64,000 nucleotides of DNA from Pseudoduganella plicata (GTDB lineage: Bacteria; Pseudomonadota; Gammaproteobacteria; Burkholderiales; Burkholderiaceae_D). Below the pieces are notes generated by a model. That model saw only the letters and a list, made by a program, of their open reading frames with translations. It was not told the origin of the DNA and did not search any database. Below are positions 1 through 8,707 of the stretch, in pieces. The position numbers and the translations under genes are program-made. The stretch spans positions 5,823,623 to 5,887,622 of the forward strand of contig NZ_CP038026.1 in the NCBI RefSeq assembly GCF_004421005.1. Direction: 5' to 3'. Within the stretch, counting starts at the first letter, position 1, and every line of letters begins with the position of its first letter.

Positions 1-1
1 G

Positions 2-1465
2 ACCATCATGGTCAACTGCAATCCCGAGACCGTCTCGACCGACTACGACACGTCCGACCGCCTGTACTTCGAATCGCTGACCTTGGAAGACGTGCTGGAA
101 ATCGTCGAGCTGGAAAAGCCGGTCGGCGTGATCGTGCAGTACGGCGGCCAGACGCCTTTGAAGCTGGCGCTGGACCTGGAAAAATACGGCGTGCCGATCG
201 TCGGCACGTCGCCGGACATGATCGACGCGGCCGAAGACCGCGAGCGCTTCCAGAAGCTGCTGCACGACCTGAATCTGCGTCAGCCGCCGAACCGTACCGC
301 CCGTACCGAGGAAGAAGCACTGCGCCTGGCGCAGGAGATCGGCTACCCGCTGGTGGTGCGTCCTTCGTACGTGCTGGGCGGCCGCGCGATGGAAATCGTG
401 CACGAGCAGCGCGACCTGGAGCGCTACATGCGCGAGGCGGTCAAGGTATCGCACGACTCGCCGGTGCTGCTGGATCGCTTCCTGAACGACGCCATCGAAT
501 GCGACGTGGACTGCATCTCAGACGGCGAAACGACGTTCATCGGCGGCGTGATGGAGCACATCGAACAGGCCGGCGTCCACTCGGGCGACTCGGCGTGCTC
601 GCTGCCACCGTATTCGCTGGCACAGGACACGATCGACGAACTGAAACGCCAGACGGCGCTGATGGCCAAGGGCCTGAACGTGGTCGGCCTGATGAACGTG
701 CAGTTCGCCATCCAGAAACAGGAGCTCGACGGTGTCGAGAAAGACGTCGTGTTCGTGCTGGAAGTGAACCCGCGCGCGTCGCGCACGGTGCCGTTCGTGT
801 CGAAGGCGACGGGCCTGCAGCTGGCCAAGATCGCCGCGCGGTGCATGGTCGGCCAGACCCTGGCTTCGCAGGGCATCACGCAGGAAGTCGTGCCGCCGTA
901 CTACAGCGTCAAGGAAGCCGTGTTCCCGTTCGTGAAGTTCCCCGGTGTCGATACGATCCTGGGACCGGAAATGAAGTCCACGGGTGAAGTGATGGGCGTG
1001 GGCCAGACGTTTGCCGAGGCGTTCGTCAAGTCGCAGCTGGGCGCGGGCGTGAAGCTGCCGAAATCGGGCAAGGTGTTCCTGTCGGTGAAGGCTTCCGACA
1101 AGCCGCGCGCCGTGAAGGTGGCGCGCGACCTGGTCGATGCCGGCTTCTCGCTGGTGGCGACGAAAGGCACGGCGGCCGTGATCGCGGCGGCGGGCATTCC
1201 CGTCACGGCCGTCAACAAGGTGGCCGAAGGCCGGCCGCACGTGGTCGACATGATCAAGAACCACGAGATTGCGCTGGTCATCAATACGGTGGAAGAGAAG
1301 CGCAGCGCCATCGTCGATTCGCGTACGATCCGCACGTCGTCGCTGGCGGCGCGCGTGACGACCTACACGACGATCGCCGGCGCGGAAGCGGCGGTGGCCG
1401 GCATCCGTCACCTGGACGAGATGCGCGTGTACGATTTACAAGGTCTGCATAAAACCTTACACTAA
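2..1465 (+). CDS. carB: Carbamoyl-phosphate synthase large subunit, C-terminal part (truncated by window start)
   Basis: This is the last part of the large subunit that makes carbamoyl phosphate from bicarbonate, glutamine-derived ammonia and ATP for arginine and pyrimidine synthesis. The visible 487 residues begin at the MVNCNPETVSTDYDTSDR segment, which in E. coli CarB opens the second ATP-grasp half. ATP-grasp features such as VRPSYVLGGRAMEIV and the EVNPRASRTVPF metal/ATP site follow, and then a C-terminal MGS-like allosteric domain (GFSLVATKGTAAVI). Roughly the first 585 residues lie outside the window, so the first in-frame ATG at base 8 is not a real start. A strong terminator follows at 1514-1551. 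The family assignment is secure. Confidence 0.97.
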   Translation, partial: TIMVNCNPETVSTDYDTSDRLYFESLTLEDVLEIVELEKPVGVIVQYGGQTPLKLALDLEKYGVPIVGTSPDMIDAAEDRERFQKLLHDLNLRQPPNRTARTEEEALRLAQEIGYPLVVRPSYVLGGRAMEIVHEQRDLERYMREAVKVSHDSPVLLDRFLNDAIECDVDCISDGETTFIGGVMEHIEQAGVHSGDSACSLPPYSLAQDTIDELKRQTALMAKGLNVVGLMNVQFAIQKQELDGVEKDVVFVLEVNPRASRTVPFVSKATGLQLAKIAARCMVGQTLASQGITQEVVPPYYSVKEAVFPFVKFPGVDTILGPEMKSTGEVMGVGQTFAEAFVKSQLGAGVKLPKSGKVFLSVKASDKPRAVKVARDLVDAGFSLVATKGTAAVIAAAGIPVTAVNKVAEGRPHVVDMIKNHEIALVINTVEEKRSAIVDSRTIRTSSLAARVTTYTTIAGAEAAVAGIRHLDEMRVYDLQGLHKTLH

Positions 1466-1513
1466 GCCTTTACGCAGTTCGCCGGGTCGCAGGGCCCGGC
1501 AGCAGGACCAAAA

Positions 1514-1551
1514 CAGAGCCCGCGCCATTGGCCCGGGCTCTGTGCTTTTTT
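1514..1551 (+). terminator. Rho-independent terminator after carB
   Basis: Arms at 1514-1522 (CAGAGCCCG) and 1534-1542 pair perfectly and are followed by TGC and a six-T run. It separates carB from greA. Confidence 0.85.
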
Positions 1552-1572
1552 CAATTCACCACGAGACAACAC

Positions 1573-2049
1573 ATGAATTCTGTTCCACTGACCAAGTACG
1601 GCGCCGAGCTGCTGAAAGAAGAGCTGCACCAGCTGAAGACTAAGGAACGCCGCATTGTCATCGATGCGATCGCCGAAGCGCGTTCGCACGGCGACCTGTC
1701 GGAAAACGCGGAATACGACGCGGCCAAGGAGCGCCAGGCGTTTGTCGAAGGCCGCATCGCGGAGCTGGAAGGCAAGCTGTCCTCCGCGCAGATCATCGAT
1801 CCGGCCACGCTGGATGCCGACGGCCGTGTCGTCTTCGGCGCCACCGTCGACCTGGAAGACCTGGAGTCGGGCCAGAAGGTCAGCTACCAGATCGTCGGCA
1901 CCGACGAAGCGGACATCAAGGTCAATAAAGTGTCCGTCACGTCGCCGATCGCCCGCGCGCTGATCGGCAAGTCGGCCGGCGACGTCGTCGAAGTGCAGGC
2001 GCCGTCCGGCCCGCGCGAGTACGAAATCCTCGAAGTGCGTTACGTCTGA
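1573..2049 (+). CDS. greA: Transcription elongation factor GreA
   Basis: GreA enters the secondary channel of RNA polymerase and stimulates cleavage of backtracked transcripts. The 158-residue product has exactly the length of E. coli GreA. It shows the N-terminal coiled-coil hairpin with the ARSHGDLSENAEYDAAKERQ-type tip (acidic pair D and E around residues 41-45), and then the C-terminal FKBP-like domain with IVGTDEADIK and SPIARALIGK. The start chosen is the ATG at 1573, giving MNSVPLTKYGAELL, which matches the family N-terminus. An in-frame extension to 1528 would run through the carB terminator and is unlikely. The stop overlaps the start of the next gene (TGATG), suggesting translational coupling. 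Confidence 0.97.
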   Translation: MNSVPLTKYGAELLKEELHQLKTKERRIVIDAIAEARSHGDLSENAEYDAAKERQAFVEGRIAELEGKLSSAQIIDPATLDADGRVVFGATVDLEDLESGQKVSYQIVGTDEADIKVNKVSVTSPIARALIGKSAGDVVEVQAPSGPREYEILEVRYV

Positions 2050-2492
2050 TGCTGGGCAAGCTGCGGCTGCTGGTGGCCGTGATCTGGGCCGGCAGCCTGT
2101 GGACGGTCGGCTACCTGGTGGCGCCGACGCTGTTTGCAACGCTGTCCGACCGCGTCCTGGCCGGCACGATCGCCGGCAGTATGTTCCATATGGAAGCGCT
2201 GTTGTCGCTGGGCTGCGCGTGCGCGCTGCTGGTGCTGCTGCGCTTCGGCACGGAAGGCTGGACCAGCCAGCGCCGCCGCACGGTGCTGGCGCTGATCGCC
2301 GCAATGGCGCTGTGCACGGTTGTCAGTCATTTCGGCCTGCAGCCGATGATGGCGGAGCTGAAAGCGGCGGCAGGGCCGGGAGGGGTGATGGAGTCGGCAG
2401 GGAAGGAACGCTTCGGCATGCTGCACGGCATCTCGAGCACCATCTACCTGGTGCAGAGCGTTCTCGCGGGCTGGCTGATCCTGAAGCAGTAA
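2049..2492 (+). CDS. DUF4149 (TMEM205-like) membrane protein
   Basis: This 147-residue protein of unknown biochemical role has about four hydrophobic segments: residues 5-25 (LRLLVAVIWAGSLWTVGYLV), about 35-70, about 78-100, and a C-terminal one ending WLILKQ. The composition and the ITLHG-like segment FGMLHGISSTIYLVQ resemble the DUF4149/TMEM205 family. In betaproteobacteria this family is often found directly behind greA. The ATG overlaps the greA stop codon by one base, so the two genes probably share a transcript. No catalytic motif is visible. Confidence 0.8.
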   Translation: MLGKLRLLVAVIWAGSLWTVGYLVAPTLFATLSDRVLAGTIAGSMFHMEALLSLGCACALLVLLRFGTEGWTSQRRRTVLALIAAMALCTVVSHFGLQPMMAELKAAAGPGGVMESAGKERFGMLHGISSTIYLVQSVLAGWLILKQ

Positions 2493-2495
2493 AAA

Positions 2496-2556
2496 CCCGG
2501 GACAGCCCCCTGTTTGAGGCAATGTTGCCAAAATCGGGGGCTGTCCCCGAATTTTG
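2496..2556. repeat. Compact nested inverted repeat, probably a dispersed intergenic element
   Basis: GGGACAGCCCCC at 2499-2510 is the reverse complement of 2536-2547. A second, inner palindrome CCAAAATCGGGG / CCCCGAATTTTGG spans about 2529-2556. This nested GGGGACTGTCCCC-like architecture is not a standard terminator and looks like a small REP-type repeat. That it occurs elsewhere in the genome is inference. Confidence 0.5.
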
Positions 2557-2561
2557 GTAAC

Positions 2562-2584
2562 AAAAAAGCGGGCCAAGCCCGCTT
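2562..2584 (-). terminator. Rho-independent terminator of yhbY
   Basis: On the reverse strand AGCGGGC (2583-2577) pairs with GCCCGCT (2573-2567) and is followed by six T. It lies seven bases past the yhbY stop codon. Confidence 0.85.
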
Positions 2585-2590
2585 CTGAAG

Positions 2591-3055
2591 TTAGCCCAGC
2601 GATTTCTTCTGGCTGGTCTGGCGCTTCTTGGCGCGCTTGATGGTGCCGCCTTCGGTGACCCGTTCGTTGCCCTTCAGCATAACCTTGCTGACGGATGGCT
2701 TCTTGGTGCCGCTGGCGCTGGGTTTGACGATGGTGACCATGCGCATGCCCTTGCCGGACTTGGCGGCGCGGGCCTTTTCCGCTTCCTTTTTCGGGCGGTA
2801 CAGCACCAGCAGTTTGCCGATGTGCTGCACCGGCGCCGCTTCCAGCTCCGCGGAAATGCGTTCGTACATTTCGATGCGGGCTTCACGGTCGTCGCCGAAG
2901 ACGCGCACCTTGATCAGGCCATGGGAGTCGAGGCCCAGATCGATTTCCTTCATGACGGCTTCGGTCAGGCCGGCTTCCCCAATGAGGACGATAGGCTTGA
3001 GCGCGTGGGCTTCTGCGCGCAGGGCGCTGCGCTCAACGGGTGTCAGTTTCAACAT
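2591..3055 (-). CDS. yhbY: YhbY family RNA-binding (CRM domain) protein
   Basis: YhbY proteins are single CRM-domain RNA binders associated with pre-50S ribosomal particles. The domain fills residues 1-97: LTPVERSALRAEAHALKPIVLIGEAGLTEAV, then LIKVRVFGDDRE and HIGKLLVLYRPK. The usual GKNG loop is GEAG here. The C-terminal 55 residues are an additional Lys/Arg-rich tail, longer than the E. coli protein (about 97 residues) and probably disordered and nucleic-acid-binding. The gene is divergent from rlmE with only 43 bases between the starts, so the two promoters overlap. Both neighbours act on the large ribosomal subunit, which fits the assignment. Confidence 0.93.
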   Translation of the reverse strand: MLKLTPVERSALRAEAHALKPIVLIGEAGLTEAVMKEIDLGLDSHGLIKVRVFGDDREARIEMYERISAELEAAPVQHIGKLLVLYRPKKEAEKARAAKSGKGMRMVTIVKPSASGTKKPSVSKVMLKGNERVTEGGTIKRAKKRQTSQKKSLG

Positions 3056-3098
3056 ATAAATTTCTAGTGGTTCTCTTTAAAAGCAGTATTCTACGCGA

Positions 3099-3764
3099 AT
3101 GGCAAAGAACAAATTAAACAAAAACTGGTTGCACGACCACATTAACGATCCGTATGTGAAGGCAGCCCAGAAGGATGGCTACCGCGCGCGCGCCGCTTAC
3201 AAGCTCAAGGAGATCGACGAAGACGAAAAACTGATCAAGCCGGGACAGGTCATCGTCGACCTCGGCTGCACGCCCGGCAGCTGGGGGCAGTACACCCGGC
3301 GCAAGCTGGCCGGCAAGGAGGGCGGCGGCATCAACGGGACCATTATCGGCCTGGACATCCTGCCGATGGAGCCCATTGCCGACATGCATTTCCTGCAAGG
3401 CGATTTCCGCGAAGAGGAGGTGCTGGGCCGGCTTGCCGAGGTGTTGCAGGGACGCAAATGCGACCTGGTGCTCTCCGATATGGCGCCGAATCTGTCTGGC
3501 ATCGCATCGGCCGACGCGGCGCGCATGGAAGACCTGATCGACCTGGCCATTGAGTTCTCGCAAATGCACCTGAAACCAGGCGGCGCATTGTTGGTCAAAT
3601 GTTTCAAGGATATGGGATTCTCCCAGATCGTCGAGAAGTTCCGTGCCGAATTCAAGACGGTCACGCAGAAAAAGCCGAAGGCCAGCAGGGTGAAATCCTC
3701 GGAAATCTTCCTGCTGGGCCGGGGATTGAAAAATCCCGCGGCAACGCATCCGGAAACCAGGTAA
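3099..3764 (+). CDS. rlmE: 23S rRNA (uridine2552-2'-O)-methyltransferase RlmE (FtsJ/RrmJ)
   Basis: RlmE methylates the 2'-O of U2552 in the A-loop of 23S rRNA in late 50S assembly. The 221-residue protein carries the SAM-binding motif VIVDLGCTPGSWGQY (FtsJ usually has DLGAAPGGWSQY). It also has the K-D-K-E catalytic tetrad in the segments YKLKEID, LSDMAPN, LLVKCF and SSEIFLLG. The start ATG at 3099 gives MAKNKLNKNWLHDHINDPYVK, which matches the family N-terminus. It lies upstream of ftsH, the classical ftsJ-ftsH order. A hairpin at 3773-3797 sits just past the stop. Confidence 0.95.
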   Translation: MAKNKLNKNWLHDHINDPYVKAAQKDGYRARAAYKLKEIDEDEKLIKPGQVIVDLGCTPGSWGQYTRRKLAGKEGGGINGTIIGLDILPMEPIADMHFLQGDFREEEVLGRLAEVLQGRKCDLVLSDMAPNLSGIASADAARMEDLIDLAIEFSQMHLKPGGALLVKCFKDMGFSQIVEKFRAEFKTVTQKKPKASRVKSSEIFLLGRGLKNPAATHPETR

Positions 3765-4098
3765 AAGTTGTGGCCGGCTCTTGTAATCGGAGCCGGCACC
3801 CGCACATCCATGCGGACCACCCGCGTCCCGTGCCTTCGATGTCCGTCTCGGTCCGGGCAGGTTGCAGGGGGTCGGCCCGGAACAGGGCCGGTTGTATGGA
3901 TGTTGTGCCGATTTCGCACGGCCACGCATATATGGATGAGCTTCTTTGCGTCATTCGTTTGCGCCGGGCGGTTGAAAACGGTGCGGACGACCCGTTTCGG
4001 GCGTCCCATTGGGCAGGTTTGTAGCATGGCCTGCGCATTGCGAGTAAAATCGGAATTCTGCTACAGGTAACAGGTGCGTGAGCACCCAAGGAGTTTTC
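3765..4098. other. rlmE-ftsH intergenic region
   Basis: About 330 bases without a gene. It contains an 8-bp hairpin (GCCGGCTC 3773-3780 with 3790-3797, nine-base loop, no T-run) that may attenuate or stabilise the rlmE transcript. The remainder presumably holds the ftsH promoter. I could not pick out a convincing -35/-10 pair or a coding frame. Confidence 0.4.
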
Positions 4099-5979
4099 GT
4101 GAATAACATGTTTTCCAAATCCGCCATCTGGGTTGTTGTCGCCCTGCTGTTATTTATGCTGTTCAAACAGTTTGACAGCCACAGCGTCTCCGGCGGCAGC
4201 AAGACCATCGCGTACTCCGACCTGCTCGATGAGATCAAGGCGAAGCGCATCAAGGATCTCGTTATCGAGGGCAACAGCATTACGGCAACGAAGACCGACG
4301 ATACGCGCGTGCGTACCACGTCGACTTACCTCGACCGCGGCCTGATCGGCGACCTCCGCGAGAACGGCGTCCGTTTCGACGTGCGTCCGCCGGAAGAGCC
4401 ATCGTTCCTGCAGCAGGTCTTTGTCTCGTGGTTCCCGATGCTGCTGCTGATCGGCGTCTGGATCTTCTTCATGCGCCAGATGCAGGGCGGCGGCAAGGGC
4501 GGGGCATTCTCGTTCGGCAAGTCGAAAGCCCGCATGCTGGACGAAACGAATAACACGGTCACGTTTGCCGACGTGGCCGGCTGCGACGAGGCGAAGGAAG
4601 AAGTTACGGAAATCGTCGACTTCCTGCGCGATCCGACCAAATTCCAGAAACTGGGTGGCCGCATTCCGCGCGGCGTGCTGATGGTCGGTCCTCCGGGTAC
4701 CGGCAAGACGCTGCTGGCGCGTGCCATTGCCGGCGAAGCGAAGGTGCCGTTCTTTTCCATCTCCGGTTCCGACTTCGTCGAGATGTTCGTCGGCGTGGGC
4801 GCGTCCCGCGTGCGTGACATGTTCGAGAATGCGAAAAAACATTCGCCGTGCATTATCTTCATCGACGAGATCGACGCTGTCGGCCGTCACCGCGGCGCCG
4901 GCATGGGCGGCGGTAACGACGAACGCGAACAGACGCTGAACCAGCTGCTGGTGGAAATGGACGGCTTCGAAGCGTCGTCCGGCGTCATCGTCATCGCCGC
5001 CACCAACCGTGCGGACGTGCTGGACAAGGCGCTGCTGCGTCCGGGGCGTTTCGACCGCCAGGTCTCCGTCGGCCTGCCGGACATCCGCGGCCGCGAACAG
5101 ATCCTGAACGTGCACATGCGGAAGGTGCCAATCAGCACGGACGTGAAGGCGGATATCCTGGCCCGCGGTACGCCGGGCTTCTCGGGCGCCGATCTGGCCA
5201 ACCTCGTCAACGAGGCCGCCCTGTTCGCCGCGCGCCGCAGCAAGCGTCTGGTGGACATGCAGGACTTCGAGGATGCCAAGGACAAGATCTTCATGGGTCC
5301 GGAGCGCAAGTCGATGGTGATCCGCGAGGAAGAGCGCCGCAACACGGCGTACCACGAGTCCGGCCACGCCGTCGTCGCCAAGCTGTTGCCGAAGGCCGAT
5401 CCCGTCCACAAGGTCACGATCATGCCGCGCGGCTGGGCCCTTGGCCTGACGTGGCAGCTGCCGGAGCACGACAAGATTTCCGGCTACAAGGACAAGATGC
5501 TGGAAGAGATTTCGATCCTGTTCGGCGGCCGTATCGCCGAGGAGATCTTCGTCGGCCAGATGTCCACGGGCGCGTCGAACGACTTTTCCCGTGCCACGAA
5601 GCTGGCCCGCTCGATGGTGACGCGCTTCGGCATGTCCGACTCGCTGGGCGTGATGGTCTATGAGGACGAGCAGAACGAAGGCTTCCTGGGTGGCAGCAAC
5701 AAGACGATCTCGGAAGCGACGCAGCAGAAAGTCGATTCGGAAATCCGCCTGATCCTGGACACGCAGTACGCCCTGGCGCGCAAGCTGCTGGAGGAAAATC
5801 GCGACAAGGTCGAAATGATGACCAAGGCGCTGCTGGACTGGGAAACGATCGACGCCGACCAGATCAACGACATCATGGCTGGCCACGAGCCGCGTCCGCC
5901 CAAAGCCGGCGTCACGCTGCGCAAGAAGCCGAGCGACGACGGTCCAACCGCGTCGCCGAACGTCACGGCACCTGCCTGA
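4099..5979 (+). CDS. ftsH: ATP-dependent zinc metalloprotease FtsH
   Basis: FtsH is the membrane-anchored AAA+ protease that degrades LpxC, sigma-32, SecY and damaged membrane proteins. The 626-residue product has an N-terminal membrane helix (about 9-25) and a periplasmic domain. A second helix, FPMLLLIGVWIFFMRQMQGG, lies at about 112-131. Walker A GPPGTGKT starts at about 197, Walker B is CIIFIDEIDA, the second region of homology is ATNRADVLDKALLRPGRFDRQ, and the zinc site HESGH is at about 419-423. I chose GTG 4099 because AAGGAG (4088-4093) precedes it at proper spacing. An in-frame GTG at 4078 lacks such a site and ATG 4108 is a second option. The C-terminal tail is Pro/Thr-rich. Confidence 0.96.
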   Translation: MNNMFSKSAIWVVVALLLFMLFKQFDSHSVSGGSKTIAYSDLLDEIKAKRIKDLVIEGNSITATKTDDTRVRTTSTYLDRGLIGDLRENGVRFDVRPPEEPSFLQQVFVSWFPMLLLIGVWIFFMRQMQGGGKGGAFSFGKSKARMLDETNNTVTFADVAGCDEAKEEVTEIVDFLRDPTKFQKLGGRIPRGVLMVGPPGTGKTLLARAIAGEAKVPFFSISGSDFVEMFVGVGASRVRDMFENAKKHSPCIIFIDEIDAVGRHRGAGMGGGNDEREQTLNQLLVEMDGFEASSGVIVIAATNRADVLDKALLRPGRFDRQVSVGLPDIRGREQILNVHMRKVPISTDVKADILARGTPGFSGADLANLVNEAALFAARRSKRLVDMQDFEDAKDKIFMGPERKSMVIREEERRNTAYHESGHAVVAKLLPKADPVHKVTIMPRGWALGLTWQLPEHDKISGYKDKMLEEISILFGGRIAEEIFVGQMSTGASNDFSRATKLARSMVTRFGMSDSLGVMVYEDEQNEGFLGGSNKTISEATQQKVDSEIRLILDTQYALARKLLEENRDKVEMMTKALLDWETIDADQINDIMAGHEPRPPKAGVTLRKKPSDDGPTASPNVTAPA

Positions 5980-6002
5980 GGCCTGTCGCGCGCTCGGTCT
6001 GA

Positions 6003-6034
6003 AAGGGTGAGGAGCGATCCTCGCCCTTTTTTCT
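6003..6034 (+). terminator. Rho-independent terminator after ftsH
   Basis: AAGGGTGAGGA pairs with TCCTCGCCCTT across a GCGA loop and runs into a T6 tract. It ends the ftsH transcript before folP. Confidence 0.88.
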
Positions 6035-6097
6035 TGACTGAACCGTTGTCTGAATGTCGCCATCCGGCGCCTATCCACTACCGTTGCCCAGTACACC

Positions 6098-6922
6098 ATG
6101 TCTCACTTTCAGTTCGGCCGCTTCAACTTCCCGCGCCGGCGTGCCCTTGTCATGGGCATCCTCAATGTCACCCCCGATTCGTTTTCCGATGGCGGACAGT
6201 TCGCCGCGCTGGACTACGCGATCTCCCATGCGGAACAGATGATCCGCGACGGCGTGGACATTATCGATGTGGGCGGCGAGTCCACGCGTCCCGGCGCCGC
6301 CGTGGTGCCGGTGGAGGAGGAACTGCGCCGTGTGTTGCCGGTGTTATACGCGCTGCGCGATTGCGGCAAGGCCGTGTCCGTGGACACGTACAAGCCCGAA
6401 CTGATGCGCGAAGCCGTGCTGGCCGGTGTCGACATGATCAACGACATCAACGGGTTTCGGGCGCCGGGCGCTATCGAGGCCGTGCGCGACAGCGATTGTG
6501 CGCTGTGCATCATGCATATGCTTGACAAACCATCAACAATGCAGGATAAACCTGTCTACACCGATGTGGTGACCGACGTCATCGCATTTCTGCGCGAGCG
6601 CATCGACGCGCTGACGGCTGCCGGTATTGACCGTCGTCGCCTGTGGATCGATCCCGGCTTTGGCTTCGGCAAGACCGTCGAGCATAATTATGCTTTGCTC
6701 GGGGCCGGGGACCGCCTCGTAGCCGAGCTGGGAGTGCCCCTGCTGGCGGGGGTGTCGCGCAAATCGATGATTGGCGCCGTTACCGGCAAACCGGTCGAGC
6801 AGCGTCTGGCCGGCAGCATCGGTGGTGCGCTGGCCGCAGTGGCGCATGGGGCTGGCATCGTGCGGGTGCACGATGTGGCGGAAACGGTCGATGCCCTGAA
6901 AGTATGGCAAGCGGTCCAATGA
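6098..6922 (+). CDS. folP: Dihydropteroate synthase
   Basis: FolP condenses p-aminobenzoate with dihydropterin pyrophosphate in folate synthesis and is the sulfonamide target. Diagnostic segments are NVTPDSFSDGG at residues 23-33 (signature 1), VGGESTRPGA (signature 2), DINGFRAPG, and DPGFGFGKT with VSRKS towards the C-terminus. The length of 274 residues is normal. The start ATG 6098 gives MSHFQFGRFNFPRRRALVMGILNV. glmM follows after 59 bases, and the folP-glmM order is conserved in proteobacteria. Confidence 0.97.
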   Translation: MSHFQFGRFNFPRRRALVMGILNVTPDSFSDGGQFAALDYAISHAEQMIRDGVDIIDVGGESTRPGAAVVPVEEELRRVLPVLYALRDCGKAVSVDTYKPELMREAVLAGVDMINDINGFRAPGAIEAVRDSDCALCIMHMLDKPSTMQDKPVYTDVVTDVIAFLRERIDALTAAGIDRRRLWIDPGFGFGKTVEHNYALLGAGDRLVAELGVPLLAGVSRKSMIGAVTGKPVEQRLAGSIGGALAAVAHGAGIVRVHDVAETVDALKVWQAVQ

Positions 6923-6981
6923 AACAGCGGAGATGCTGCCGCAGCGCGGCGGATCTCCTTAACGAGTAAAGAGAGCAGAAT

Positions 6982-8334
6982 ATGGCACGCAAATATTTCG
7001 GGACCGATGGTGTCCGTGGACTGGTCGGCGAGGCGCCGATCACGCCTGATTTTGTCATGCGCCTGGGTTACGCGGCCGGCAAGGTGCTGGCAAAGACGGC
7101 GACGCCGGGCATGGCGCGTCCAACCGTCCTGATTGGCAAGGACACGCGCATCTCCGGCTATATGCTGGAAGCGGCGCTGGAAGCCGGCTTTGCCGCGGCC
7201 GGCGTGGACGTAATGCTTGCCGGCCCGATGCCGACGCCGGCGATCGCTTACCTGACGCGCGCACTGCGCCTGTCGGCCGGCGTCGTGATCTCCGCGTCGC
7301 ACAACCCGTTCCAGGACAACGGCATCAAGTTCTTCTCCGAGCGGGGCACGAAGCTGCCGGACGCTGTCGAGCTCGACATCGAAGCGCAGATCGACCTGCC
7401 GATGGCATGCGTCTCGTCCGAGAAGCTGGGCCGCGCCAAGCGCCTGGAAGACGCGCAGGGCCGCTATATCGAATTCTGCAAGAGCACGTTCCCGAACGAG
7501 CTGGACCTGCGCGGCCTGAAGATCGTTGTGGACAGCGCGCACGGTGCGGCCTACAACATTGCGCCGCACGTGTTCCACGAGCTGGGCGCCGAGGTGGTGT
7601 CGATCGGCAATAAGCCGGACGGCTTCAACATCAACGACGGCCACGGCGCTACGGCACCGAAAGCGATGGCGGCCGCCGTGCTGGCCCACGATGCCGACCT
7701 GGGCATCGCCCTGGACGGCGACGCCGACCGGCTCATCATGTGCGATGCCAATGGCCGCCTGTACAACGGCGACGAGCTGCTGTACGTGATGGTCATGGAC
7801 CGCCTGGCAACGGGCGAGGTCAAGGGCGCCGTAGGCACTCTGATGACGAATATGGCGCTGGAAGTGGCGTTCAAGGAAAAGGGCATCGGCTTCGCACGTG
7901 CCAAGGTAGGCGACCGCTATGTGCTGGAGGTGATGCAGGAGAAGGGCTGGATCCTGGGCGGCGAGGGCAGTGGCCACCTGCTGGCGCTGGACAAGCACAC
8001 GACCGGCGACGGCATCGTCTCCGCGCTGCAGGTGCTGTCGGCGCTGAAGCGCGCCGACAAGACGCTGGCGCAGATCGCAGGCGAGCTGGAGCTCTTCCCG
8101 CAGACGCTGATCAATGTGCGCGTGCCGGCCGGCTTCGACTGGCAGAAGAACCCCGCAATGGTGGCCGAGAAGGAAGCCGTCGAACGCGAGCTGGGCGATA
8201 CGGGCCGCGTACTGATCCGCGCCTCCGGCACGGAACCGCTGATCCGTGTAATGGTGGAAGCCAAGGACGCCGCCCACGCGCAAAGCCTCGCTCGCCGCAT
8301 CGCCGACAAGGTCGAGATCCCGCTGGCAGCCTGA
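6982..8334 (+). CDS. glmM: Phosphoglucosamine mutase
   Basis: GlmM converts glucosamine-6-phosphate to glucosamine-1-phosphate for UDP-GlcNAc, peptidoglycan and LPS synthesis. The 450-residue protein begins RKYFGTDGVRG. It has the phosphoserine loop ISASHNPFQDNG with the catalytic serine at about residue 106, the Mg site LDGDADRLIM, the sugar loop GGEGSGH and the phosphate-binding RASGTEPLIRVMVE. All four active-site elements are intact. A spaced purine-rich AGAGAGC precedes ATG 6982. It is probably co-transcribed with folP. Confidence 0.97.
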   Translation: MARKYFGTDGVRGLVGEAPITPDFVMRLGYAAGKVLAKTATPGMARPTVLIGKDTRISGYMLEAALEAGFAAAGVDVMLAGPMPTPAIAYLTRALRLSAGVVISASHNPFQDNGIKFFSERGTKLPDAVELDIEAQIDLPMACVSSEKLGRAKRLEDAQGRYIEFCKSTFPNELDLRGLKIVVDSAHGAAYNIAPHVFHELGAEVVSIGNKPDGFNINDGHGATAPKAMAAAVLAHDADLGIALDGDADRLIMCDANGRLYNGDELLYVMVMDRLATGEVKGAVGTLMTNMALEVAFKEKGIGFARAKVGDRYVLEVMQEKGWILGGEGSGHLLALDKHTTGDGIVSALQVLSALKRADKTLAQIAGELELFPQTLINVRVPAGFDWQKNPAMVAEKEAVERELGDTGRVLIRASGTEPLIRVMVEAKDAAHAQSLARRIADKVEIPLAA

Positions 8335-8416
8335 GACGTCCGCGCCGCCGCCCATCCGGTCCGGCAAGGACGATAGATTTGACGCGGGAGCCTCCGAGCG
8401 GGTATGATGCGTTTAT

Positions 8417-8493
8417 CGGAGTGTAGCGCAGCCCGGTAGCGCACCTGGTTTGGGACCAGGGGGTCCAAGGTTCGAATCCTTGTACTCCGACCA
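8417..8493 (+). tRNA. tRNA-Pro (anticodon UGG)
   Basis: A 77-nt cloverleaf including an encoded CCA at 8491-8493. The acceptor arms CGGAGTG and TACTCCG pair (one G-T at the inner end). The anticodon stem CCTGG/CCAGG (8444-8448 and 8456-8460) closes the loop TTTGGGA with anticodon TGG at 8451-8453. The T-arm contains GGTTCGAATCC. Confidence 0.96.
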
Positions 8494-8502
8494 CTCCTTC
8501 AG

Positions 8503-8536
8503 AAAGCCGGTTGTCTCTGACAACCGGCTTTTGTTT
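8503..8536 (+). terminator. Rho-independent terminator after tRNA-Pro
   Basis: AAAGCCGGTTGTC and ACAACCGGCTTTT form a long stem with a short TCTG-type loop, ending in a T-rich stretch ten bases after the tRNA. Confidence 0.85.
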
Positions 8537-8630
8537 AACTGAAGCGTTTAACTGAAGCGCCATCGCCGCGCGTTCAGCCGGGCAGGCCTTAGCGGCCGCC
8601 AACCATCACCGGAGCAACCGCTCCACCACA

Positions 8631-8707
<77 letters not shown>

